A DNA stretch of 64,000 nucleotides from Brugia malayi. Its lineage: Eukaryota > Nematoda > Chromadorea > Rhabditida > Onchocercidae. Under the pieces are notes generated by a model, which was given only the letters and a program-made list of their open reading frames with translations, searched no databases and had not been told where the DNA came from. Position numbers and translations under genes: made by a program. Location of the stretch: positions 21,200,721 through 21,264,720 of the forward strand of contig NW_025062479.1 in assembly GCF_000002995.4 (NCBI RefSeq), given 5' to 3'. Below, piece by piece: positions 11,901 to 24,579 of the stretch (its first letter is position 1; every line of letters starts with the position of its first letter).

Positions 11901-14829
11901 GTACTCAAATAAAGATTGTATATATATTAAATGATATTTACAGATGAAATATTTTATTTGAGAAATGAAATTTGAAAAGTCAACTATTAGCAAAAAATAG
12001 TTGAAAGATATTTAAGTCTACCTTATTTACACGAGTTTGCTTCATCAAAATGATTCTTTTTTTTTTTTTTTTTCAGGTGATATAATGGAAGTACCATTCA
12101 AATACCTGCACAGGCCACAGCAATCAAGTCAGCGTGATTTCGTTATACAAACCAGCGAGTTTCGATCATTGGGTGTTGGTATCGACTTTTCCATTCTTTG
12201 CGGAGGGTATATTTTATTAAATTTGAAATTTATCAAATATGTAATTATTAAACATTTCTTAAAATATTAGTTTACATTTATTCGAAATGAAACTACTTTG
12301 CTTTTTTATTTAAAACTATTAATTGATTCAAATTTTGAACTTAAAAAAAAAGGTTAAAAATGTATTTTGCAGCAAGCGAGTGCAAGGGCGGCAATGTCCA
12401 AATGTTGCGATAGGTGATCAAATTGAATTTTTCGCGAAAGTATCCTTGAACGAGTGCAAATCAGGAGGCGATATTGCGGTTTCTATTGGCGCATATGGTT
12501 ATCAAACCGTTTCTGCTATGTATATCACACCATCATGTGGTTGTGAATGTGAAAAAGTGCAGAATCAGGTTATTTTATAATTTATACATCATATCTTTTC
12601 CAGATGTATAAAGCAGTTTTAATGTTTTACAAAATTTTTTCAAAGAGAATATAAAATGCTTAGTAAAATTCTCTCATATTAATTAAGCGAATTTTTCTAG
12701 GAAAAGCTATCACCATTATGTTATGGCGCAGGTGATTTAATTTGTGGTGTATGTGAATGTCAACCAGGTAAAGGTGGAAATCACTGTGAATGTGACTTAA
12801 AGCAGCACGGCGCCTTATCAGCTCAGGAATTGGAAAATAGATGTAGAAAGTAAGAATTGATAATTATCATGATTGAATTTTAATTTAAATAATTAAAATT
12901 CAAACGAGTTAGAAGTGATATTATAATATTATGCATTTCATACTTTAAAAGATTCGATTCATATTTTTATTCATAGAAATTCAATTTAATTCATAATTCA
13001 TACCATTGCACGATAAATCACACCAAATAGCTCGATAAGATATCATTCTAACAAATTAAAGTGGAAAAGATTAAAGCAAACGTTTATTATCATTTTAGAA
13101 CTCCGAAAGATTTAGTTTGTAGCGGTAATGGTCAGTGCAAATGCGGTAGCTGTGTTTGCAACGTCGAACACGTAAGTGTATTTAGCGTTTTACTGAATCA
13201 ATTTTACCGCAATACTAACTTTAAAATTATATCTATTATTTAAAAAAGCGTTGAGATGCACCGAAGTTCCGTTATATACGCTGAATACGTAGGCATGGAC
13301 AACTGATTGTCTCTTTTTTTTTTTTGGAATGTTTAAGTTTATTTATTTGTTAAAATGACAAATTTTTCCTTTGGATGCAGTATTTTTAGTTGAATTCGAA
13401 ATTCGACTTTAATTTCGCAATTTTAAAAGGTTTAAATTCGAACCAACAAACATTATATATTGATCTACATGTCAATGCAATTTTGATTGCTATCTTTTGG
13501 AATCAAAATTTGATCAATTAAACTTAGAAGTTTTGATTGCACTATGAGGAAACCTTTATAGAATTCAATTGTTATAGGTTCGTGGAGATTATTGCGAATG
13601 TGAAAATATGTCATGTCCAACTTCTAATGACAGAATGTGTGCAGGCCAAGGTGAATGCAAATGTGGCAAATGTCATTGTGAAGAAGGTTATACAGGTGAT
13701 GATTGCTCGTGCACTCTCGATACTTCTTCATGTCTAGAAGGCGGAGTAAGTTTCAGGAAGAATTTTGACAATTTTTTATTTTATATTAAAAATTTTGCTT
13801 ATGCGTATGTGAATCAAATTTTTATATCTTTTATATCTTACACACATTTATATCTTTCAAAAATATTTATATGAAAAAAAAAAAAAAAGATCTATTTTTG
13901 TGCAAATGTTTTATTTTCTATGGTGTGAGCGTATATGAATCAAATTTTCTATTTATTTCTTTATTGTGTTTAACTTTTTTTTTTCTATAGATTTTTTAAA
14001 AATTTAGGATATAAACTTTATTATCAACATTTCACTCTTTAACTGTTTAATGTAGCTTATCGGAATTTTTGTTTTTCTTTTTCCAGAAAATTTGCAGTGG
14101 ACAAGGTAGCTGTGAATGTGGAAAATGCGTTTGTTATGAAGGTTTCACAGGGTTAACTTGTGGAGTAGTGGCTGAAAATGAGGCATTAGATGATGAAATG
14201 CCTGAATCGTCTGATGGTGAGATGGATGGATCCTCAAAAGATGATGTAAGCAAAGTCGGATATGATCAATTTCAAGAAGAGAATTTAGATGAGGTAACTG
14301 AAAATAAGGCGAAGGAGGGCGAAGAATATGCTGAAGCAACAGAAGGATATGAAATGGATGGTCAAGAAGGTATGAAAGGTGTGAACATAATTCGAAAATT
14401 TAATTATTATCTATTTCTATTCCATTTGTATATATGAAGTTTTGTTTTTTTTAATCGGAAATTAAAAAAAAAATTAATACATGAAAATAATCAGCAATTT
14501 CAAAAAAAAAGAAAAAAAAACAAGAGAAGAAATGAAATTATTATTGTTATAAGATTGAGGTTAAGATTTTAAAGCATAATAAAAGGATGGTATTTTGAAT
14601 ATTACATTTTTTTTTTGAACCATTTTTTTTTATAGCTGGTGAAATATTGCCATCAGTGGATGATGATACTGGTAGTACATCAGCTGAATTAACTGAGACA
14701 AGAGCTGAAGCTGGTGACAGCGGTAATGATGGTGATATAACACATGAAGGACAAACTGCTGGTTGCTTACGGATAGAAATTCATTCATTCATTTTATTAA
14801 TATCATTAATGATGCTTTTTTGGCCTTAA
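8953..14829 (+). CDS. Integrin-beta-like protein lacking the beta-I domain, GPI-type tail
   Basis: Exons: 8953-9004, 9079-9182, 9835-9942, 10213-10297, 12077-12206, 12373-12568, 12701-12849, 13099-13171, 13578-13745, 14087-14369, 14636-14829. All phases agree and give 513 residues. In order: signal peptide (about 1-17); cysteine-rich PSI domain with CAWC (about 24-75); hybrid-domain strands with the family-typical block LEPQQVVLRMKPG (near 105-117); then FKYLHRP running straight into the second hybrid half (CPNVAIGD, ending CGCECEK). Four I-EGF modules follow (about 226-382) with repeated CxCGxCxC. Known integrin beta chains insert a beta-I domain of roughly 240 residues with a DxSxS metal site between the hybrid halves; it is absent here. 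After I-EGF4 there is no beta-tail domain, transmembrane helix or NPxY tail. Instead there is an acidic linker of about 100 residues and a terminal FILLISLMMLFWP, resembling a GPI signal. A secreted or GPI-anchored, non-MIDAS integrin relative is the best reading. Confidence 0.85.
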
Positions 14830-17800
14830 ATTCCCATCGCTTTATTATCAGATAAGCAATTTCTATTCGAAATTGATTCTCAACTCAACGATCTTTCAAT
14901 ATCCTAGTCTGAATTTCCTTTCATTTATTGTTAATTTAAATTTTTAAAACAAAATGCTTTTATTTATTTCATTCCATCAGCAGTAATTAGTTAAAATGAT
15001 ATAAACGAGGAAGAGAAGGTCAATCATAAACATTTCGTTTTTTTTTTGAAAACTAATGCATGAATGTCTCGCTTTCATTATTTTTACATTGATTTGAGAT
15101 CTTTCTCACATATATACAAATGTTTAGTGCGATTTTGTCCTTTGTTTTTTTAATTTTTCTTTTTTTTATTAAATATACGGTGAAAAATTCGTCATTTTTC
15201 ATTTTATTGAAATATGATTCGCTGGAAAACATTTGCTTTCATTAAAAGCAATTTCTATTTTCAAAAGGAAATAAATGAAAATAGTTTGCATAATAGCTAT
15301 GAAAATGATTGGTTATCAAAAAGGACTATAAATTTGGTCCATTTTTTCACTTTTTCAACAAATTTGAACAATTCCAAATTAGCATTATCCGCTTAAATCT
15401 CAGAGTAATCCTACAAAAACTGCCTTTTAGAATTATAATTTTCATTTGGCATTTCTTGATAATAGCTTATTCGTTCTGCTTTTTTCTCATACTTTATTGT
15501 TGTTTCGGAAATTTTTGAGGACAAATATGGCTCATTTTGGATTATATTTGGAAATTTTTTAAATAGTATAAAATAAGCTATTTGAATTGGATGTGTCATA
15601 TTTGTCATCTTGAATTTTTTTCGTTCTTGATGATAGCTGCAATATTTTTAATGATTATTAGCTGTATTTCTAATTTCTTTAATTTTTTAATTCTAGTTTA
15701 CAATTTGTCATTTTTTCTTCAACCAATAATTATGCTTTTTGTATGATGTTTGCTAAATTTTCCAATAAGTAAAAATGTTAAAATAAATATAGGATGCGAA
15801 ATTCCTTATTTGTGATTAAATATTTACAACTAATTTTTTTGGAACTGTCACCAAACCACAATTATTTGACATTCTTAACATATCAAATAATCAACAAATT
15901 CATCAAATGACTATTTAGTATTTAACTGCTTTATAATTTGACTTTGGCATACAAATAATATTGGACTTAGATAATCACTGTGCGTATAATTAATTTTTCA
16001 TGTGCCTTTCTTGCTTTATCTTTTTTTCAAAAATAAATGAAAATTCAAATTTTTTCTTTAAAATTTTTGTAAAGATTCCATTTTTTTTTATAATAATGAA
16101 TTTCTGTTCTTTTTTTTTTTAAGTTTTAAAAGTTACTCATTTATTTCTAACCAATTTCACATGAGACATTTCGATTTCATGTCTCGTTTTAAATGCTGTT
16201 TAATTTGAAAATGATTATGATTCCTTTAGCCAAGATCGAAAATACAATGAAGATTTTTAGCAATTCATAAATTCGAGAATATTATGTTTGCAGTGAAGTG
16301 TTTATACTTAAAAATGAAACATTATGCCATTTTATTGATACCCCACATGGGATTTTGTCTTAGATTACGCATTTTTCTATCAACAAATTACCACTTAAAG
16401 TTCGATCTAATGTTTATTTACTTTGTTAGTATATCAATTTATAGCGTATAATAGTTTTTGCTTAAAATACTCAAATACTGAAAATTTGTTTCCCACTCAC
16501 ATCAAAATTTTTACAATATTGATTTAAGATTTCTAATTAATACAATTTCCGATTTGTTGCTCTCACTCAATGGAGTATCTTAATTATTTCGATAAAAATG
16601 ATATATAATTTAGGATGCTAGGCCTCATTTTATATCTTAACATATGTCGCGTAAAATTTTCTTATTTTGTTCCAGTGCTATGAGTAATACACAAAACGAT
16701 GATTCAGTGCTCATAAAATTAGCATTAATTCTAATTTCAATTAATTAATTAAGATGAAAACTTTTAAAAACTAATTCTACTTGAAAAATTCCAAAAAAAA
16801 ATTTTCTGATATTTTGATAATTTTGCCTATATATAAACATAATTTTGTGCATATATCTCAAATAAGGTCAAGGATTTTATTGTGTTGTTCTAAAAAGAGA
16901 GAAAGAGAGATAAAAAAGAGAGGTGGAATTCTTGATGTCGAGAAGATTGAAGTCATTGTCCACTAAGGAAAAGAATAATTCAACAACAATAATTGTGAAA
17001 TATCACAGCGATACACGGAAATACGTAGAGGAAGAAATTCAGGATTGAAATTATAAATGTCAAACGACCAATATTCCATCTTCTCTTTAAATTGCAACAA
17101 TTTGAAGTCATTTCATACGCATATTATCATCGTTCAGTAATATAATTTTCGTAAATTTGATTAATAACTAATCACTAAGTGGTATTAAAATTTCTCGCTG
17201 ATATGAGAATATATTTCTGTAATACTCTGTCTTCCAAATCTTTGTTCCTTTGTTACATTCAATTTAAAATTAAGTGAAAACTTCATGATATAGATTAAGC
17301 TGATATCTCCATATCAGTGATCAGTTTTGATCCATTTCTGCGATTGTGTTAACTGAAACTTCTTAATATTGAAAGATTATTTCATTTATACAAGAAATAG
17401 CATAAGTTTAGTTTTCGTGTCACATTTTCATCATCATATCATATCTATCATATCACAGTTTAACTACTATATGCTACATTTCATAGCAAAGTATGTGATT
17501 TCATTAAATAAAATGGTAAAAATTATACTTTTGAATAAAAACATAATGCAAATATCTTCAATTTTCTTACTTGAAACAGCAATTTTTATTTTTATTGAAA
17601 ATGTAACAAAAATTATTCCTATTATCTTTAAGTTATTACGGTTAACTCTTTTTGCCACTTTTAAAATTTTGCAAGTTCATCATCGTTTCTAATTATTGGT
17701 GAAATTTTTTCCTTACTCAAAAAGTTAATTATCTGAGAGAAATGCCTTTAGTTGACCATTTTACAAATTTAATTAGTTGTGAAAATTTTTTTTTTGCCAC

Positions 17801-20800
17801 TGCTTTTTTTAAATTTTTAAAAATCTAATTTTAGAACTTTAAAATTAAAAATTTTCGAAGCAAATTTTGATAGAGTAAAACTAAAATTAGAAGTTTTAGA
17901 TATTTACAAAGTGCAAAGCAGTTATGTAGTGATCGAATCACTTTAACATGAAATAAAGTGTAGAAGTTTTGTTGAATCAATAAATGCAACCAAGCAACCA
18001 ATCCAAAGGTTTGTCAACATTGAATTGATTACATATCCTTTTATTGTCACACAAATGTCTTTCGATTTTATTTTACTTCACTGATTTATTGTTTGTGGTC
18101 AGTTAAAGTTAGATAGGCAGAAGTGATTAGAAAACTTTTAGCTCAGATCAAAGGAGAACAATAAACTCAAATATTTTCTTTTAATAATGGAATTTTTGCT
18201 GAACCTATCGTTAACTATAAATAGGTTTTTTAAGTCTTTCATTTGCAATAACTATAATCGTTCTATTCAAACAAATTTCATTTAAAATATTAATATAACT
18301 AACTGACTGTCACATATGATATTTAAAAGTTTTCATTAGAAACATCAAAGATTGCTTTTCTTTTGCTGTTGCAGCAAAAAAATTAAATTAAATAAATCTT
18401 TTTTTCGTGCACCACGAATAAAACTTAATCAAATTAAATAAACGTCAAATAAAGTTTTCTTGATATAAATTCCAATTTTAAGAACAACTAAAATAAGATG
18501 AAAATTTTGTAACCATTCTATTGTTTTTATATATAAGTAATAAATAAGTAAGCTTCTAATTATCATTTTAATATTAATTTCATAATTGATAACTTTGAGA
18601 ATGAATTATGATGCGTTAATGTATGACATAATTTGAATTAGGAAAAATATTGGTAAAGCAAGTTTGAAATAATAATCAATATGTTTGAGCATTTGTATTA
18701 TTTAAATGATGCTTGTGATGATTGGCTGGTTGGTTTGGTTGGTTGGTAACGAATTGTGTTGTTTACAAAAGCGGAGAGTTGGGTCTCGAATGAAATGATT
18801 CAATTTTGCATTGAACGGAGTGCTTGTCCTTTGCTATTTTCTACTCATCCTCAATTCTCTGCTAGAAATTTATTAAAAATTTATGAATTTTTCAATTTTT
18901 TCCCTTTAAATGCTAGCAATCATCATCGGTTGCAATGACACCACTTCAAAATTCCCTTTCCTATCATCCATTACACTACATATGTATAATTAAACTTTCA
19001 AAAATATTGAAGAAATTTTTATTTTGTACAGTTTTTGCAGAAATAAATGATCAAATAAGCCATTCACTAATCACTGATAAGCTAGAGCGGTCGTTAGTAG
19101 TAAAATTAGAAAGATAAGAAATGACGCAATACGACTAAATTCTTTGATCGTACATATCCATCAGACCTTCAAGTTCACTTTTTCACCATGCTTTCTATTG
19201 CAAATTGATTTAATTATAGGTGATTTCGATTCATTTATTCATATTTTTCATTATAAATTTGTTTTCATTTCTTCGAGATGAATTCATATCACTTAAAGTA
19301 TTAATTACTTCATAGAAATAGTTTACTAATTGCTAGGCATTAACACCTTCTTTGTTTAAAGTTAAATAATTGTGTCATTTTCAGATTTTAATAACTTATT
19401 GTGTTTAAATTCATTTCTATCGTTCCTATCTCTCTCATTTTGTTTGCCATTTCTTTTCATTCTGTTTATAATCATGAATTCAATCGATTAATTTAATACG
19501 AAGCTACACGAAACTGGATATGAAAAGTCCAGCTTAGCCTATTTATGAGGCCAGTTGTCAGTCACAATTTCTTGTTTATTCCTCATAACCCTCCTAATCT
19601 TAATTTTCCGCAATTTGCTTTTTTTTTTCACTTTTTAAAACAACTTTTTTTTCTACATTTAATAATTTAACACTATTTTTAGACAACTTCTTCTGATAGC
19701 TACAAAATATTTGTCTAAATTGCTTCCATAATACAATCAATTTTTTTAAATCGATTTTATTTTCATCAGTGATATCACTACTGAATGTAATTGAATGGTG
19801 TCTAGAAACATATTATTCCTCAAAAGCTCAATTAAATGCTTTAAAAAACACGAAGTGAAACAATCATTCAATAAAAAAGGAACCATCCATTAACATTTCA
19901 ATTAATTCTGCAACATAAAAAATATATTTTTAGGATAGTTTTTTTTTTTTATAATTTTAAAAGTTGTAAAAGAAAAAGTTCTTTGAAAAAAAATATATGT
20001 AGGAAAATTGTTGCATTTCTATGACGGAAATAAATTTGCTTCTTCTTCCGGAAACCAAAATTTGTACTAGCACTGACCTATTAGTTTTATTTTTTATTTA
20101 TTCATTTCATCATAGATGTATATTATAATACTTTGCCTGTTCTACAGATTTTTTAAAATCTCATCATAAAATGTTATCCTGGGCTAAATAGCTATGCCAG
20201 TAGTTGTTCATTAATTATTTCACGTTGATCATTATTATTCAAATCTGTAGTGATAGAACTTGTAGTTGCATGCTTATTGCTGATCTTAACCAAGGCTCTC
20301 AGGTCTCAATATCCAACAATGTATGTAATAAAAATTAAACAAATAAAATAGGTTGAATTTCTTAAATTTAGTTAAATTTGAGATATTATTTAATAATTAT
20401 TAGATCATGTTTTATGTGTATAAAGTGATCACAGAGTAGAAAATTCCTGGTATATGAGCATCTGGTGAATCATGAAAATGATTTTCTCAGTAGCTTTTCA
20501 TAAATTTTATTAATTTATTCCTTAAACATAACATACAAAAACATTGAATTAGCATAAAAATATTTCCAGTGATTAATTTTTTCCCAAACTTGTTCTTCAA
20601 TTTAATTTATAAACATTGAAGTTGACCTCTGATCTTTGCTCTTTCGTTTTTTATTAATTTAAAGTTTAGATGAACAAATCAAAAGTTACGACAAAAACAT
20701 TTCACATAGCCATACAATAAAGCATGCTTTTTAAATGGATTTCATTAGTAACACAACTTTTCGAGGAATGTTTCTTTGTTTATATAGACTTCGCAACTGC

Positions 20801-23617
20801 GATGAAAATTACGAAAGCAAAAAAAAAAATGCGACATAATTTTGGTCATTTTAAAATTAAAATGATAGATCTTTATGCATCATATCATCAAATTTAATGT
20901 ACCCAAAATTTGCAATCAAATTTTTGTGACAATAATTCGGAGGAAAATGGAAGGTTACTGGATGGGAAAGAAGAAATAAGTAACATTTGAATGAGCTATC
21001 GGATTGTTCGATTATAATGAAATATATGTGGTAATTTCTAGTCAATTTTGATATGACATGCAATGATGCAAGAAAGAGGGAAGAGAAGATTGCGCCAAAT
21101 AAAGATGTGTGGAAGGAAAGAAGTGAGGGAGTGACTTCTTTCATTTGCATATTTCCATCTAGGCTGGCCAGTTTTCTGTCATTTCATAAATACCAATGCG
21201 ATACTTTGTCATATCTATTCGAAATATATGATTTATTCCTACTAATCAGTGATGGATGAAATATCCTAAAGCGCAGAAATTACTTCGTTCGACTCAATTT
21301 CACTTCCTTTAGCATTTGGTCTACAGTTCTCTTTTCTAATTTCATTTCATTCCTTTTCATTTTACAATGAATTAATTCATACAAAAAAAAAGGTTATATT
21401 TTATTTATACCTTTTTTCTCTTTCATTTTTTTGAATTTCATAAATTTTTAATAGCTAAAATCTCTATACTTCAAACAAAATGAATTATAAAACGATGTGA
21501 GTACAACGATATGAACAAATGAATGTTTAGATGCTAATCAAAATTAAAAAATCATTTCATTTTAACTATTGTGGTTCATTAAACTGTGATATTTGTTTTA
21601 AAATTGTTGGTTATCTTTTGTTTGTAATTACAGTCTAAAATATTTTAGTCATTTAAAAAAGTTCTGGTCATGATAAACATTTCCTATTCATTTTAGGATT
21701 AAAATTATATCGTTAGTTATCGGAAATTTTCTCAAATTCAGTCTAAATTATTTGCAATTTTTAATAACGATAGTGCTTGAGATTGACAAAAAATAAAATT
21801 CTACAATATTTTTGATAACATAATATTTTTAATAATATAATATAGAGAATAAGTCTATGATAATTACTACATGACAGCTTATTATTGATGTACAAAAATC
21901 TTCTTTAAAGGTTAGCAAGAATTGTCAGGTACTAAGCTATAAACTTTTTTAAATTACTATAAATTTCAATATAATCATCTCTCCTCTCTTAACATTATTT
22001 ATACCGTTATTTCTAAACAATTCCTCATTTTCATATTATACTATAACAGTGACGCGAAATGTAATAAATATGATTGAAGAAAACAAAAATGGATGCAAAA
22101 TGTCATAAATTCCTTTTTTTTTTTTGTCGCTATTAGCGTATCCTTGAAATAAAATTCTCTTTTTGTATGAATCATTAGAAATGAATCGTTGAAAATCTGA
22201 TGACATCGTTATTTGTCTATGAGAAATAGTCAAAAGTAAAATCTTTAAATGATAATTCACTTATCATATTGCTACAGTGATAAAATTGGTTAATTTGTGA
22301 AATGATACTGATAAGTAGTATTCAAGAATGTTCCAGGTAAATTATAATACGATTTTTATTGTTTATATTAGTATGAATCATCCATTAGAAGTTGATCAAC
22401 GAAATGATTCGCTGGTTTGCTTTTTTTTCGAATTGTATTGAGAAAGATTTAAATTATTCTTGTGATTAATAATCCTTAGTCACTTTGTAAATTACAATGA
22501 TTTAAAACTTTCTTATTAAAATTCCTTTTTAATGCAAATAAACATTCATGTATTTCATATACATCACTCTGTGCGTCTACATTTTTCATTTCTTTTTTTT
22601 CTCTTTCTGATTTGTGAAATTTATCGATTATTCACTTACTTTTCAATCCTTTAAAAATCGTTTTTAACTTCCCTATAAATAACAATATTTCAAGTTTTGC
22701 CATTTTCAATGAGCCATAAAATTTGGCAAATTAGTTTTATTTATTCAAAGAGAGTATCACATAACTGCGCACATACAATAATTGGTTAAATTAAATTTTT
22801 TGTTACAGGAATTGATTTACTTAAATTATTATAGGAATGACTTCAGAAGGACTATGAAAAGAATTTACATTCCATGTCTTACACAAAAGAAATTTAGCAA
22901 TGCAAAATGTTTGAGATTATAAAATTCTGCAAATCTTATTCTGTCATAAGTTGAATCATTGTTTTTTTTTTTTTTTTTTTTTTTTATGTTCCAAGAGTTG
23001 TAATAACAAAAAGAATCATTTCAAACTTTATCACTCATGATCTTTCTTGAAATTATACTTGTTTGGTAGAAAAAAAAGATTTAATATCTACAAATTTGTT
23101 TGTGAAATTATGTAAAGTGTTGAAATCAATGAGTAAAACGTGAATTGTCGGTTCTGCAAACATCCATTAAAAATAGATTCCAAATATTAATACTGAAACA
23201 ATTATTGCTTTAATTTATTCTTGAAAGAATACTTCAACAGATTGGAAAACGAAATTTGTTTAGTGAAATCATTGATAATTAATAGGATTTTTCATTGTTG
23301 TAATTTTTTTTTTTTTGTTTACAAACTTTTGCAAAATAAACTATTGTGATTTTTCCTGATGATTATTGATGACATGTAATGAAACAAAAGTAAACTATCT
23401 TTTGTTGAGATTTGCTGAAGAAAACGGTACTGTTGAAAAAAATATTATTCGACCATTCGTTTTAAAAAAAAAAAAAAAAAAACTGTATTTGAAATTGTGC
23501 GTATTTATGCATGAATTTAAAAAAAAGAAATGCAAAGTACTGTTTGTACTTATGTTGTGTACAATATACAAATGTTAAAGGATTTAAAAAATTTAAAAAA
23601 AAAATATTTGATTCCAG
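14830..23617. other. Gene-poor stretch of about 8.8 kb
   Basis: The left end should hold the 3' UTR of the integrin-like gene; the right end may hold unidentified 5' exons of the Crumbs-like gene. Frames of 60-107 codons (for example 17369-17692 plus, 20857-21150 minus, 21053-21259 plus) have no splice context, no family resemblance and the composition of translated AT-rich DNA. A 23-base or longer T run lies near 22963-22985. Nothing else stands out. Confidence 0.5.
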
Positions 23618-24579
23618 AAATTATTCCGGAAATTATTGACAGCACCTTATTGCTGTCCGAATGCTGCTCAATTTTCATATCGCTACTGTCATAAATTATT
23701 ATCGTTACTTTATCTTCTACTACAGCTAGCTGTGCTAGTGCTAATTGCATTATTGGGAATGTCTGAAGTAAATAGCGCTACAGTATCCACAACGACTATT
23801 TTAACAAGTACAACTGAAGCATCTGATGATGATTGGAATGGTGATAAAACAGGTACCATTGTGGTTATTTTACTGGTAAGTATTCTTTTTTTGATTTGAA
23901 ATGAACAGATTGATTTTTTGGTGGTAAAATTTCTAAATTTTCACTTGATCATAATTATCATTATTACTTTCAATTAAGAGAAAGGACGAAAGATGTAGGC
24001 TAAAAAAGAAGTTTGAAAAATATTTTAAGAATACAAATTCAGGGCAGTTAATGCTTAATTGCTTTTCAAATTTTGTCGTAATATGATGGAGAAATTACCT
24101 TGTTACAAAAATAAGGTAAATCATATATCAGACGGACACTTAAAGCAAAATTTACTGTAGTGACCAGTAAAAGCAGTAGTATGAAGCATCAATTCAAAGG
24201 AAATTTGTAATTTGTCATGACAAATTTCTTTTGAATTTTGAAATTTGGACATTTGTCATCTTATACTTTTTTCAGAAATTAACGAATAATGGAATGCGAC
24301 TTATAGGAGATAGTAAAACATAAATATTTTGGTGCTTGAAAATTTTCTATGAATCGACGAGAAATAGATTCATCAGATAAGTAAAATTAAGAATTATCGT
24401 AAAATTTGATAACTTTTCAGGTTATACTTATTAGTCTCATTATTGCTGGCTATATTGGCTATCGTAAATTGAAAGAACGACGTCGCAGTCATGGCGAATA
24501 TCGGCCACAGTTTGAGGAATATCAACATGCTAAAAATTTGCCTTATTTACAGCCTCCCAGTATCGAAGGACTTATTTAA
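23618..24579 (+). CDS. crb-3: Crumbs-3-like transmembrane polarity protein, 5' end unresolved
   Basis: Exons 23618-23875 and 24421-24579 join in phase 0. The first encodes a strongly hydrophobic signal-like segment (LLSLLYLLLQLAVLVLIALL), then a short Ser/Thr-rich, acidic ectodomain. A transmembrane helix spans the intron (GTIVVILL, then VILISLIIAGYIGY). A 37-residue cytoplasmic tail starts RKLKERRRSHGEYRPQFEEY and ends PPSIEGLI. Helix, basic juxtamembrane stretch, G-x-Y-x-P FERM-binding motif and hydrophobic LI carboxy end follow the plan of vertebrate CRB3 and the Crumbs tail, which bind FERM proteins and PALS1/PAR6 PDZ domains at the apical membrane. The exon begins after TTCCAG with no in-frame ATG before the hydrophobic segment; the first ATG (23759) would delete it. 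A 5' exon must therefore lie upstream. The last four residues are EGLI rather than the usual ERLI. Confidence 0.78.
24191..24237. repeat. 17-bp inverted repeat with inner palindrome, in the Crumbs-like intron
   Basis: Arms 24191-24207 and 24221-24237 are complementary over 17 bases with one mismatch. Inside the region, ATTTGTCATGACAAAT (24210-24225) is a perfect 16-base palindrome. It sits inside the intron 23876-24420. Confidence 0.8.

Noticed and set aside
10298..12076. Hidden beta-I domain exons inside the big integrin-like intron
   Set aside because: No frame with DLYYLMD-like or DxSxS motifs is visible, and the flanking exons join in phase to give a sensible hybrid domain.
17369..17692. 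107-codon hydrophobic plus-strand frame
   Set aside because: Ile/Phe/Leu/Lys composition is what random AT-rich DNA gives; an equally open minus frame overlaps it.
20857..21259. Overlapping open frames on both strands (97 and 68 codons)
   Set aside because: They overlap each other, resemble no family and have no splice signals or conserved motif.
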